In this document: positions 34,957 through 44,036 of the stretch, one piece after another
Numbering within the stretch: the stretch's first letter is position 1
How the letters are laid out: each line of letters opens with the position of its first letter
Assembly (NCBI RefSeq): GCF_918698085.1
Contig: NZ_CAKKLP010000005.1
Location: 1 to 64,000, forward strand
Source: Chryseobacterium sp. Bi04
Lineage (GTDB): Bacteria > Bacteroidota > Bacteroidia > Flavobacteriales > Weeksellaceae
DNA: 64,000 nt
Reading direction: 5' to 3'
Notes under the pieces: model-generated
What the model was told of the DNA's origin: nothing
Databases searched by the model: none
What the model saw: only the letters and a program-made list of their open reading frames with translations
Program-made: the position numbers and the translations under genes

Positions 34957-35748
34957 TTAACTTTTTGCCGTCCATGCCTCAGCCTGAAGCTGTTTTACAA
35001 AATCCTCCGTTTCTTTGGGATGTACATTTCTAAAATTGGAATGATCATCTAAAGCTACATTCACAATGCAGTCTGCCATAGATTGTGGATCTAACTGATG
35101 AGCCAGTGACTCTGCAGTACCGTCAAAGACAGATGGAGGCGTAAAGTTGGTCTCAGGATTATACCATCGGAAAATAGAGTCTACCCCACGGTCATTAAAG
35201 CCTGTTCCAAATACTCCAGGATTGCAGGTTGCAATTTTAATATTAAACTGGGCCAGTTCTGTTTTTAAACCTTCTGCAATAGATTCCATTGCATGTTTTG
35301 AGGCACAGTATGCAGCAACGTAAGGTACAGTCCACAGCCCACCCATAGAAGTGGTGAATACGATTTTACCCGGCTTCTTTTGTTCAATGAACTTTTTGAC
35401 AAACCCCTGAGCCAGCTCCAGCCCACCAAATACATTCACATCAAACATAGAACGGATCAATTCCAGTGGCTGTTCAGCAATAGGGCCTCCTTCCATAATC
35501 CCGGCATTGCTGATTAAAATATCGATATCATATTTTTGATGGATATAAGCGATATCACGGGAATTGGTGACATCCAGTTTATCAACTGTAAGATCGATTC
35601 CCTTTTCTTTAGCTTCTCTGATTAAATCACTCATCTGAGGATAAACCTGAGCTGTGGCAATTACTTTGTGTCCTTTCTTTGCCAAATCAAAAGCAGCAAT
35701 CTTCCCAAATCCGCTTGCTGCACCTGTAATCAAAATTGTTTTACTCAT
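34957..35748 (-). CDS. short-chain dehydrogenase/reductase
   Basis: A 263-residue classical SDR: the cofactor motif TGAASGFG near residue 8, NAG in LISNAGIMEGG, the catalytic serine in VFTTSMGGLW and YCASK for Tyr and Lys. The substrate is unknown. It is the first of an SDR, HbpS-like and AraC gene unit, with a 4-bp gap to the HbpS-like gene. Confidence 0.9.
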   Translation of the reverse strand: MSKTILITGAASGFGKIAAFDLAKKGHKVIATAQVYPQMSDLIREAKEKGIDLTVDKLDVTNSRDIAYIHQKYDIDILISNAGIMEGGPIAEQPLELIRSMFDVNVFGGLELAQGFVKKFIEQKKPGKIVFTTSMGGLWTVPYVAAYCASKHAMESIAEGLKTELAQFNIKIATCNPGVFGTGFNDRGVDSIFRWYNPETNFTPPSVFDGTAESLAHQLDPQSMADCIVNVALDDHSNFRNVHPKETEDFVKQLQAEAWTAKS

Positions 35749-35949
35749 TGTATTCTTTTTTATGATGATACAAATTTCAAAGATTTGCGAAAGGTTACTA
35801 TTGTTGTAAAGTTCAATTTTTTATTGCTGGAAAGTTCATCTGATGTATTGCGACTACAAGGTATTTTTTCATATTCCGGTTTAAAAGTAAACGGTTTATT
35901 GTAATTTGGTTAAGTTTTTGAAGGTCATTCTATAAAACCAATCACACCA

Positions 35950-36972
35950 TTGAAATTAATCACATTTACTAAAAAAGGTATTTACTGTCCACAGGGAAAA
36001 TTTTATATAGATCCCTGGAGGCCTGTAGATATGGCAGTCATTACCCATGGACATGCTGACCATGCCCGTTGGGGAATGAAAAAATACCTCTGTCATCATT
36101 TTACAAAACCGATCCTGTATCAAAGAATAGGATTGGATATTGAATGCCAGGGAGTAGAATATGGAGAAAAAATTAATATGAACGGTGTACAAGTGTCCCT
36201 TCATCCTGCGGGCCATATTATTGGTTCTGCACAGATCAGACTTGAATATAAAGGATATGTAACAGTTATTTCTGGTGATTATAAAGTTCAGTATGATGGG
36301 CTGAGTACCCCTTTTGAACTGGTAAGATGTAATGAATTTGTTACAGAGAGTACTTTTGGACTGCCTATTTACAATTGGTTAGAAGTTCAGGATTTAAATA
36401 AAAAACTTCAGAATTGGGTGCTAAAGAATAAAGAAAATAATAAAACTTCGGTGTTTATTGGATATTCTTTAGGAAAAGCCCAGCGGATTATGAAAGCTGT
36501 GGAAGGATTGGGAGAAATATATGTCCATTACTCCATTGGAAAATTGAATGAGGCTTTTGAAACTGTCGGAATCAAGCTTCCCGATTATACCATTGCAGAT
36601 TTTAAAGAACGTCCAAAAGAGATGGAACACGAAATTGTTATTGTTCCGCCGGCTTTACTGGACAGCAATATCATTAAAAAAATTCCTGATCCGGCAACGG
36701 CCCTATGTTCAGGATGGATGCAGGTGCGGGGTGCCCGAAGATGGCGGAGTGCAGATGCAGGATTTGCTATGAGTGACCATGCAGACTGGAAGGGGCTTTT
36801 GCAGACCGTAAAAGCTACAGAAGCCGAAATTGTTCATGTTACCCATGGACAGACTGAAATATTTTCAAAATATCTGAATGAAATTGGCATTCATGCCGAT
36901 GTGGTGGAAACTCTTTTTGGTGAAGATGATGAAGAAACAGAAAAGGTAAACCCTGAAAACCCTGAAGTATGA
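35950..36972 (+). CDS. ligase-associated DNA exonuclease (MBL/beta-CASP-like)
   Basis: A 340-residue metallo-beta-lactamase nuclease of the type found beside ATP-dependent ligases, related to SNM1/Artemis. Metal motif THGHADHARWG, further histidines in HPAGHIIGSAQ, the aspartate in VISGDYK and the C-terminal SDHADW and HVTHGQTE. The start is a TTG at 35950, because no ATG lies near the expected N-terminus (KLITFTKKGIYCPQGKFYID). It overlaps the ligase gene by 4 bp, forming the first gene of a repair operon. Confidence 0.92.
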   Translation: MKLITFTKKGIYCPQGKFYIDPWRPVDMAVITHGHADHARWGMKKYLCHHFTKPILYQRIGLDIECQGVEYGEKINMNGVQVSLHPAGHIIGSAQIRLEYKGYVTVISGDYKVQYDGLSTPFELVRCNEFVTESTFGLPIYNWLEVQDLNKKLQNWVLKNKENNKTSVFIGYSLGKAQRIMKAVEGLGEIYVHYSIGKLNEAFETVGIKLPDYTIADFKERPKEMEHEIVIVPPALLDSNIIKKIPDPATALCSGWMQVRGARRWRSADAGFAMSDHADWKGLLQTVKATEAEIVHVTHGQTEIFSKYLNEIGIHADVVETLFGEDDEETEKVNPENPEV

Positions 36973-38549
36973 GACATTTTGCAGATCTGATCAATGCTTT
37001 GGAAACAACCAATAAAACCAATGCTAAGATTGAGGCCATCCTTGATTATCTGGAACGTTCTCCGGATGATGATAAGCTATGGTTTATTGCTTTATTTACA
37101 GGCAAAAGGCCCAAGAGAAATGTTAACACCAATTACATGAAAGAATGGGTTTTGGAAATAACTAAACTTCCATTCTGGCTATTTCAGGAATCTTATTCTT
37201 CTGTAGGAGACCTTGGAGAAACAATTTCACTGATCCTTCCTCCGCCTCAGGAAAAAATTGACCGTACTTTATCACAGTGGATGAACGAAATTGTTCATTT
37301 AAAAGATAAAACAGAGGCAGAAAAGAAAGCATTTGTTCTGAACTCATGGAACGGTCTGGACTATACGGAACGGCTGATCTTCAATAAATTAATAGGGGGA
37401 AGCTTCCGCATCGGTGTTTCAGATAAAACATTAATCAATGCCCTGACAAAATTCTCGGGACAAGAATCCAGTGTACTGATGCATAGCCTTATGGGAAAAT
37501 GGAAGCCTGATGAAGTTTCTTTTAAAGAATTAATTTCTGCTGAAAATATCAACCCGGATAATTCAAAACCCTATCCGTTCTGCCTTGCCTATCCATTAGA
37601 AAAAGAACCTGACCAGCTGGGAGACCCTCATGAATGGCTGGTGGAATATAAATGGGATGGAATACGGGGACAGATCATCCGCAGGAATGATGAAGTCTTT
37701 ATATGGTCCAGAGGAGAAGAGCTTGTCACAGAACAGTTTCCGGAAATTGCAGATACTGTAAAAGCCATGAAAGGCAACTTTGTTTTAGATGGAGAAATAC
37801 TTGCGGTAAAGGATGGTAAAGTTTTAAATTTCAATGAGTTACAGAAAAGATTAAACAGAAAGAATTTAACTAAAAAAATGATATCGGAAATCCCTGTAGA
37901 AGTATTCGTTTATGACCTCCTGGAGCTTGAAAATAATGACCTGCGGGAGAAACCTATTTCTTCAAGAAGGGCAATGCTGGAAGAGTTAATACTCAATGAA
38001 GATCCTGAAAACATTACCATTTCCAGAAATATTGATTTTGAGAAATGGGAAGAATTAAATGCTATACGGGAAAATTCAAGGGCTATTAACAGTGAAGGAT
38101 TAATGCTGAAGCAAATGAACTCTCCCTATCACTCCGGGCGGAAAAAAGGAGATTGGTGGAAATGGAAGATTAATCCGTTTACCATTGATGCCGTTTTAAT
38201 CTATGCCCAAAAAGGCAGTGGCAGGAGAAGTGCTTACTATACCGACTACAGTTTTGCTGTAAAAAACGGAGATGCTCTGGTAACCATAGCAAAAGCCTAT
38301 TCCGGGCTTACGGATAAAGAAATTATGGAAGTCAGCCGGTTTGTAAACAAAAATGCGATTGAAAAATTTGGTCCGGTGCGAACCGTAAAAGCAGAGCTTG
38401 TTTTTGAAATCGCTTTTGAAGGAATAGGGTTCAGTAACCGTCATAAAAGTGGTGTAGCGTTAAGGTTTCCCAGAATTGTAAGATGGCGGAAAGATAAAAC
38501 GGTAGATGAAATTGATAGTCTTGAAGAAATAAAAAAATTAATACAGTAA
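36969..38549 (+). CDS. ATP-dependent DNA ligase of the ligase-associated repair operon
   Basis: This 526-residue ATP ligase has an N-terminal DNA-binding domain (1-200). The nucleotidyl-transferase lysine lies in VEYKWDGIRGQI, followed by EELVTEQFPEI, LDGEILAV, a GLMLKQMNSPY motif and the C-terminal OB fold with VALRFPRIVRWRKDK. It seals nicks using ATP, in contrast to the NAD-dependent LigA. Exonuclease, ligase and helicase start codons overlap or nearly touch, so they are made together. Confidence 0.95.
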   Translation: MRHFADLINALETTNKTNAKIEAILDYLERSPDDDKLWFIALFTGKRPKRNVNTNYMKEWVLEITKLPFWLFQESYSSVGDLGETISLILPPPQEKIDRTLSQWMNEIVHLKDKTEAEKKAFVLNSWNGLDYTERLIFNKLIGGSFRIGVSDKTLINALTKFSGQESSVLMHSLMGKWKPDEVSFKELISAENINPDNSKPYPFCLAYPLEKEPDQLGDPHEWLVEYKWDGIRGQIIRRNDEVFIWSRGEELVTEQFPEIADTVKAMKGNFVLDGEILAVKDGKVLNFNELQKRLNRKNLTKKMISEIPVEVFVYDLLELENNDLREKPISSRRAMLEELILNEDPENITISRNIDFEKWEELNAIRENSRAINSEGLMLKQMNSPYHSGRKKGDWWKWKINPFTIDAVLIYAQKGSGRRSAYYTDYSFAVKNGDALVTIAKAYSGLTDKEIMEVSRFVNKNAIEKFGPVRTVKAELVFEIAFEGIGFSNRHKSGVALRFPRIVRWRKDKTVDEIDSLEEIKKLIQ

Positions 38550-38550
38550 T

Positions 38551-40983
38551 TTGGCAGCTTTTGAACATACCGACGGATTTACAATCATTCAGCAATGGAT
38601 GGCTGGAAAAAATAGGTCACCATTTAAGTTCCAAACGGATACATGGCGGAAATTTGGAAGCGGATATAGCGGAATGGTGATAGCCCCTACTGGTTTTGGT
38701 AAAACATTTTCTGTTTTTTTAGCCTTGGTTTCCGATTTCCTGAATCACCCTGAAAATTACAGAAAGGGCTTGCAGATGATATGGATTACTCCTCTCCGAT
38801 CCTTGTCTAAAGATATTGCAAAAGCTATGCAGGAAGCAGTTGATGAAATTGGGCTGGACTGGGCCGTAGGAGTAAGAAATGGGGATACAGATCCAAAAGT
38901 AAGGCAACAACAGGTAAAAAAAATGCCCGAAATTCTTGTGGTAACTCCGGAAAGCCTGCATCTTCTGCTGGCACAGAAAAATAACGGAGCTTTTTTCCGG
39001 GATTTGAAAACTGTTGTTACTGATGAATGGCACGAACTTCTGGGTTCAAAACGCGGGGTAATGATAGAATTGGGGATTTCACAGCTTAGAAAGTATGTTC
39101 CCAAAATTAAAATATGGGGAATCACGGCTACCATTGGAAACCTTGATGAAGCCATGGAAGTTCTTATTCCCTATGGCATAAAAAAAGTAAAAATTACCGC
39201 CAAGGAACACAAAAAAATAGACATCATTCCAGTGTTCCCGGATGAAATAGAAATATTACCGTGGGCCGGGCATCTTGGGAATAAATTGGCAGATAAAGTA
39301 GTCCCTATTATTCTCGATTCAAAATCAACCATTGTTTTTACCAATACCCGAAGCCAAAGTGAGATGTGGTACCAATTGCTGCTGGACGCTTATCCGGACT
39401 TTGCCGGACAGATAGCCATTCATCACAGTTCTATTGATGCCCATCTCAGAATCTGGATTGAAGAAAACTTAAGCTCAGGAAAGTTAAAAGCCGTAGTTTC
39501 TACTTCATCTTTAGATTTGGGAATAGATTTTAAACCCGTAGATACCGTCATTCAGATTGGCTCAGCAAAGGGTGTAGCAAGGTTTTTACAACGTGCCGGA
39601 CGAAGCGGACACTCCCCTTTTGAAACTTCTAAAATCTATTGTGTCCCAACGCATTCTTTAGAACTGATTGAAGTGTCGGCTTTAAAAGAAGCTGTAAAAC
39701 AGAAAGTTGTAGAACCCAGAGAACCTCAGGTTCTTTGTTTTGATGTTCTGGTTCAGTTTCTGATGACTCTGGCAGTAGGTGATGGCTTTTATCCTGATGA
39801 ATTATATGAGAGGATCAAAAAAGTATATGCTTTTCAGGAAATAATGGACGAAGAATGGAAAGGTATTCTTGAATTTCTTACTATCGGTGGCAACGTTTTA
39901 AAAAACTACGAAGAATTCCACAAAATCGTTATTATGGAAGACGGTTTATACAAAGTAACTTCCCGGAAAATAGCCATGCTTCACCGGATGAATATGGGAG
40001 TAATTGTGAGTGATGCCATGCTGAAGGTAAAATTTATTTCCGGTGGGTATGTGGGAATGATTGAGGAATATTTTATCTCAAAACTGAAAAAAGAAGAGAA
40101 ATTTATTTTAGCAGGCCGTACACTGGAAGTAGCCATGATAAAAGATATGACTGTCTATGTAAGGTCAGCAAAAGGAAAAGCCCTGGTGCCAAGCTATCTG
40201 GGTGGAAGATTACCTTTAAGCTCCAATCTGGGACATTTTTTGAGGGAGAAACTTTCGCATGCTTTAAGTCCTAAAGCTTCGGAAAAAGAACTGAAATTCC
40301 TGCATCCGCTGTTAGTAAACCAGGAAACCAGCTCTCATATTCCCAAAGAAGATGAGTTTTTGGTGGAAATGATCAGGAATCGTGAAGGGTATCATTTATT
40401 TATGTATCCGTTTGAAGGAAGGCTGGTTCATGAAGTAATGGCAGCATTAATTGCTTACCGTATTTCCAAGCTGGCTCCTATTTCCTTTTCAATGGCCATG
40501 AATGATTATGGATTTGAGCTATTCAGCGATAAGGAAATCCCTCTTAACGATGAAAATCTACCCTCTATCTTAACAAGGGATAACCTTATGAATGATGTGA
40601 TTGCCAGTATTAATTCCGCAGAAATGGCAAGAAGGAAATTCCGGGATATTGCAGTGATCTCAGGAATGGTTATTCAAAATTATGCAGGTAAACAACGGTC
40701 CAACAAATCATTACAAAGTTCTGCAGGTCTTATTTTTAAAGTACTTGAAGATTATGATCCCAATCATTTCCTTATCAAACAGGCTTATACTGAGGTTTTT
40801 AATATGCAGCTTCAGGAACAGCGTCTTGTAGAGGCATTCAAAAGAATTGAAAAATCTGAAATTATTTTAAAACATTCCCGTTCATTCACCCCGCTAAGCT
40901 TTCCGATAAAAGTAGACAGCCTGAGGCAAACGCTTTCCAGTGAAGGGCTGGATGCAAGGATCAGAAGAATGCTGAAACTTTAA
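38551..40983 (+). CDS. ligase-associated DEXH-box helicase (Lhr-like)
   Basis: An 810-residue SF2 helicase with Walker A APTGFGKT (about 50), DEWH box, motif III GITATIG, motif V VSTSSLDLGID, motif VI QRAGRSGHSPF, and the long Lhr-type winged-helix and C-terminal domain. It starts with TTG at 38551, 1 bp after the ligase stop. With ligase, exonuclease and PdeM it forms the Lhr-ligase-exonuclease-phosphoesterase set linked to crosslink and damage repair. Confidence 0.94.
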   Translation: MAAFEHTDGFTIIQQWMAGKNRSPFKFQTDTWRKFGSGYSGMVIAPTGFGKTFSVFLALVSDFLNHPENYRKGLQMIWITPLRSLSKDIAKAMQEAVDEIGLDWAVGVRNGDTDPKVRQQQVKKMPEILVVTPESLHLLLAQKNNGAFFRDLKTVVTDEWHELLGSKRGVMIELGISQLRKYVPKIKIWGITATIGNLDEAMEVLIPYGIKKVKITAKEHKKIDIIPVFPDEIEILPWAGHLGNKLADKVVPIILDSKSTIVFTNTRSQSEMWYQLLLDAYPDFAGQIAIHHSSIDAHLRIWIEENLSSGKLKAVVSTSSLDLGIDFKPVDTVIQIGSAKGVARFLQRAGRSGHSPFETSKIYCVPTHSLELIEVSALKEAVKQKVVEPREPQVLCFDVLVQFLMTLAVGDGFYPDELYERIKKVYAFQEIMDEEWKGILEFLTIGGNVLKNYEEFHKIVIMEDGLYKVTSRKIAMLHRMNMGVIVSDAMLKVKFISGGYVGMIEEYFISKLKKEEKFILAGRTLEVAMIKDMTVYVRSAKGKALVPSYLGGRLPLSSNLGHFLREKLSHALSPKASEKELKFLHPLLVNQETSSHIPKEDEFLVEMIRNREGYHLFMYPFEGRLVHEVMAALIAYRISKLAPISFSMAMNDYGFELFSDKEIPLNDENLPSILTRDNLMNDVIASINSAEMARRKFRDIAVISGMVIQNYAGKQRSNKSLQSSAGLIFKVLEDYDPNHFLIKQAYTEVFNMQLQEQRLVEAFKRIEKSEIILKHSRSFTPLSFPIKVDSLRQTLSSEGLDARIRRMLKL

Positions 40984-41131
40984 CGGAGATGTTTTTACAT
41001 TAAAACCTATTACAAGTCTAACAGAACATCTCTGAAACTGTGATGCTTTTTTATAGTTAAAAATCTTTGATACGTTTAATAATCATCGTACCTTAGAGTA
41101 CCTTCTTTGAAGATTAAATATTGTATAAATA

Positions 41132-41734
41132 ATGGCAAAATTGTTCCTGGTCCGTCACGGGCAGTCACTCTGGAATCTTGAAAACAGATTTACAGGCTGG
41201 CAAGATATAGATATTACTGATGCAGGCATTGAAGAAGCTAAAAAGGCTGCTATTATCTTAAAAAAAGAAAAAATAGATATCGCTTTTACCTCTGTACTGA
41301 TCAGAGCACAGCATACCCTTACCATCATTCTGGATGAAATAGGAAAACCCAATATTCCGGTTATAAAAGATAAAGCACTTAATGAACGTTCCTACGGAGA
41401 TCTTGAAGGATTTAATAAAGCTGAGACAGCATTGAAATATGGAGATGAACAGGTGCACACCTGGCGAAGATCTTACGATGTGGTTCCTCCGGGCGGAGAA
41501 AGCCTTAAAGATACCTACAACCGGGTAATTCCTTACTTTGAAACCCAAATTGCCCCTTTGCTGAAAGAAGGGAAAAATGTATTGATCGTAGCTCATGGAA
41601 ACAGCCTCCGTTCACTTATTATGTACCTGGAACATTTATCACCGGAAGAAATTCTGGAAAGGGAAATTGCTACAGGAATTCCCGTCACATATATTTTCGA
41701 TGAATATTTTCATGTAAGCAGAAAAGATACCTGA
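41132..41734 (+). CDS. gpmA: 2,3-bisphosphoglycerate-dependent phosphoglycerate mutase
   Basis: The 200-residue histidine phosphatase-superfamily protein has LVRHGQSLWNLENRFTGW at residues 5-22 (the catalytic His), ERSYGDLEGFNKAETALKYG, RRSYDVVPPGGESL, and the second histidine in VAHGNSLRSL. These are the dPGM signatures. At 200 residues it is shorter than E. coli GpmA (250), as in other short bacterial forms. It sits between the helicase gene and pdeM, interrupting the repair operon, with 148 bp before it. Confidence 0.9.
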   Translation: MAKLFLVRHGQSLWNLENRFTGWQDIDITDAGIEEAKKAAIILKKEKIDIAFTSVLIRAQHTLTIILDEIGKPNIPVIKDKALNERSYGDLEGFNKAETALKYGDEQVHTWRRSYDVVPPGGESLKDTYNRVIPYFETQIAPLLKEGKNVLIVAHGNSLRSLIMYLEHLSPEEILEREIATGIPVTYIFDEYFHVSRKDT

Positions 41735-41782
41735 TATTTGTGATCTTATAACTCCCTGCAGATTACACTTTAAAACTCTTAG

Positions 41783-41831
41783 CTCATAACTCATAACTCA
41801 TAACTCTTAACTCATAACTCTTAACTCATCA
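41783..41831. repeat. heptanucleotide tandem repeat (CTCATAA, about 7 copies)
   Basis: Seven successive heptamers, CTCATAA or CTCTTAA with a last CTCATCA, end 3 bp before the GTG start of pdeM. Each third unit supplies an in-frame TAA, so the repeat is not translated with pdeM. Copy-number change would alter the leader spacing. Confidence 0.85.
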
Positions 41832-41834
41832 CCC

Positions 41835-42479
41835 GTGTTTATAGCTACCAGAAATATTTTTATACAAAACGAGACTTTTACTTTAACCAATCAACGGGCA
41901 GCATTTTGGGAAAAGGAAAAAGCATTGGTCCTTTCTGATCTTCATATAGGAAAGACGGCTCATTTCCGTAAAAACGGGATTGCCCTGGCCAACCATATCA
42001 TGAAGAGCGATCTGGAAAGATTATCAGCACTTATTGAATGCTTTCAGCCGGAAAAATTTATTGTAGTCGGTGACCTGCTTCATGCAGGAGATAATTCTGA
42101 TGTAGATGAATTCTGTACCTGGAGAAATCAATATCCTGATATAGAGTTTTATCTTGTTGAAGGAAATCATGACCGGATTTCAAAATCTCTTGAGAAGAAA
42201 CTTTGCTTACATTATAAAACCCCGGTACTCACTATGAATGGAATTTCCTTTATTCACGATTTTGATGCAGCAACATCAGGATTTCAGGTTACAGGGCATA
42301 TTCACCCGGGAATTATTTTGAATTCTGCTGTAACAAGTATCAGACTCCCCTGTTTTGCCCTTAGCAGCAACCAGTTATTGTTACCGGCCTTTAGCAGGTT
42401 TACAGGATTGGATACTAAAAATCTGCCTGAGAAAAGTAAGTTCTACGCTTTTACAGACGCTGAAATTTACGAGGTTTAA
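41835..42479 (+). CDS. pdeM: ligase-associated DNA repair endonuclease PdeM-like metallophosphoesterase
   Basis: The 214-residue calcineurin-type phosphoesterase has motif I SDLHIGKTAHFRKNG, motif II VGDLLHAGDN, motif III VEGNHDR, and the histidine motifs IHDF and TGHIHPG. This gene normally accompanies the ligase, helicase and exonuclease genes. The likely start is GTG at 41835 (MFIATRNIFIQN); upstream codons run into the heptamer repeat and a stop. It is separated from its partners by gpmA. Confidence 0.88.
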   Translation: MFIATRNIFIQNETFTLTNQRAAFWEKEKALVLSDLHIGKTAHFRKNGIALANHIMKSDLERLSALIECFQPEKFIVVGDLLHAGDNSDVDEFCTWRNQYPDIEFYLVEGNHDRISKSLEKKLCLHYKTPVLTMNGISFIHDFDAATSGFQVTGHIHPGIILNSAVTSIRLPCFALSSNQLLLPAFSRFTGLDTKNLPEKSKFYAFTDAEIYEV

Positions 42480-42569
42480 AAAATAATTTAAATTCTATTA
42501 AAGTAGAATAAGGATAGTTTTGTTTCTTATTAAAAATTTGTTCCTTTGCAGTATACACTCAGTACTTGA

Positions 42570-43160
42570 ATGAAAAAATCAGAAGCAACCCGTCTTAGTA
42601 TTCTTCAGAAAGCCTTTGAACTCATTTATGTAAAAGGATATCAAACCACCAGTATTGATGAGATTATTGCTACAACACAGGTAACAAAAGGAGCATTCTA
42701 TTATCACTTCAAAACGAAAGATGAAATGGGGATTGCTATTATCAATGAACTTCTTAAACCTACATTTAAAAAAACTTTTGTAGAACCTCTTCAGCAAAGC
42801 CACAATCCATTGGATAGCATTTATAAGCTGATGCATGAAGTATTGATGGACAATGAATTTCTAAAAGTTGAATATGGCTGTCCTGCCTCTAATTTCACAC
42901 AGGAAATGGCGCCATGGAATATAAATTTCACCAAAGCTCTGAATGATTTGTCTGAACAGTGGGAACATGCCATGACAGAGAGTATAAATAATGGTAAAGA
43001 AGCAGGTACCGTTAAACAAACCGTTAACGCAAAAGAAATTGCAGTCTTTGTGATGTCTGGGTACTGGGGAGTAAGAAATCTTGGAAAACTCGAAAATTCC
43101 AAATCAGTGTATCTTATTTATTTAAAAGGACTTAAAGCCTATTTTGAAACTCTTCAATAA
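42570..43160 (+). CDS. TetR-family transcriptional regulator
   Basis: The 196-residue protein has an N-terminal TetR HTH (ILQKAFELIYVKGYQTTSIDEIIATTQVTKGAFYYHFKTKDEMG) and a C-terminal helical ligand domain (YGCPASNFTQEM). A 26-bp perfect palindrome follows its stop, in front of the next gene, and is the best operator candidate. It probably controls the three small genes downstream. Confidence 0.9.
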   Translation: MKKSEATRLSILQKAFELIYVKGYQTTSIDEIIATTQVTKGAFYYHFKTKDEMGIAIINELLKPTFKKTFVEPLQQSHNPLDSIYKLMHEVLMDNEFLKVEYGCPASNFTQEMAPWNINFTKALNDLSEQWEHAMTESINNGKEAGTVKQTVNAKEIAVFVMSGYWGVRNLGKLENSKSVYLIYLKGLKAYFETLQ

Positions 43161-43171
43161 TTTTTTTAAAC

Positions 43172-43209
43172 AAAAACATACTAATTAGTATGTTTTTATT
43201 ATACCTTTG
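43172..43209 (+). promoter_or_regulatory. TetR operator candidate plus -7 element
   Basis: A 26-bp perfect palindrome (43172-43197), core CATACTAATTAGTATG, lies where the -33 region would be for the -7 element TACCTTTG at 43202-43209, upstream of the membrane protein gene at 43232. A TetR-type repressor bound here would block this promoter. As RNA it could also act as a weak terminator for tetR. Confidence 0.65.
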
Positions 43210-43231
43210 CTCTGTTCAAAAATAACTAGGC

Positions 43232-43690
43232 ATGTATCAGACACTTACTTTCCTGCATTCAACCTTCCGATGGCTCGTTCTATTAAGCCTTATTTATTCA
43301 ATATTCCGGGCTTATAAGGGATATTTTTCCGCAGGTCAGTTTACAAAGACGGATAATTCTGTAAGACACTGGACTGCTACCATAGCTCATATCCAACTGG
43401 TTCTTGGGATGATATTGTATATTAAAAGTCCCATTGTCCGATACTTCTGGAAAAATTTTTATGAAGCCAAAGAATCATTTGATCTGTTGTTCTTCGGACT
43501 TATTCATATCACAATGATGATTACTGCTGTTATCCTGATCACTATTGGATCAGCTTTGGCTAAGAGAAAACCGGAAGACCGGGAAAAGTTTAAAATAATG
43601 ATGATATGGTTTATAGCTGCATTAGTCATGATTTTCATTGCCATTCCCTGGCCCTTCTCTCCTTTTGTTAACAGACCTTATTTCAGATAA
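43232..43690 (+). CDS. small four-helix membrane protein of unknown function
   Basis: The 152-residue protein has about four hydrophobic segments (near 12-28, 48-65, 90-112, 124-142). Histidines in RHWTATIAHIQL and LIHITMM lie within or next to the helices, as in cytochrome-b-like proteins, but no defined haem motif can be claimed. It is the first gene behind the TetR palindrome, 2 bp before the DUF3817 gene. Confidence 0.65.
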   Translation: MYQTLTFLHSTFRWLVLLSLIYSIFRAYKGYFSAGQFTKTDNSVRHWTATIAHIQLVLGMILYIKSPIVRYFWKNFYEAKESFDLLFFGLIHITMMITAVILITIGSALAKRKPEDREKFKIMMIWFIAALVMIFIAIPWPFSPFVNRPYFR

Positions 43691-43692
43691 TT

Positions 43693-43995
43693 ATGATACA
43701 TTTATTCAAAACTAAAATAGGACGCCTGAGAATATTGGCCATCCTTGAAGGTATTTCTTTATTAAGTTTAATTTTCATTGCAGTTCCTGTTAAATACGGA
43801 TTGAATGCTCCTTTCCTTGTAAGCACGCTAGGGCCGGTTCATGGTACTTTATTTCTACTTTTTCTATTCAATACATTGAGTGTGGGTGTAGAACAGGGCT
43901 GGAAATTTAAGGAGACAACATGGAAAGTTATCTTAGCCTGTTTTATTCCCTTTGGAACTTTTTATATTGACAGAAAAATTTTAAGCAAACTATAA
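43693..43995 (+). CDS. DUF3817 membrane protein
   Basis: The 100-residue protein has three hydrophobic helices and the DUF3817 pattern: RILAILEGISLLSLIF, VKYGLN, LGPVHGTLFLLFL and FIPFGTFYID. The function is unknown. It is encoded directly after the four-helix membrane protein (2 bp) and before the rhodanese gene, whose open frame overlaps its end. Confidence 0.82.
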   Translation: MIHLFKTKIGRLRILAILEGISLLSLIFIAVPVKYGLNAPFLVSTLGPVHGTLFLLFLFNTLSVGVEQGWKFKETTWKVILACFIPFGTFYIDRKILSKL

Positions 43996-44036
43996 GAAAC
44001 TTACTGATATTAGGAGGAATCGTTCTTACAGTATAT

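Noticed and set aside
41783..41834. Heptamer repeat as a translated phase-variable tract of PdeM
   Set aside because: The heptamer itself contains TAA, so stops occur in frame whatever the copy number; only a leader effect is possible.
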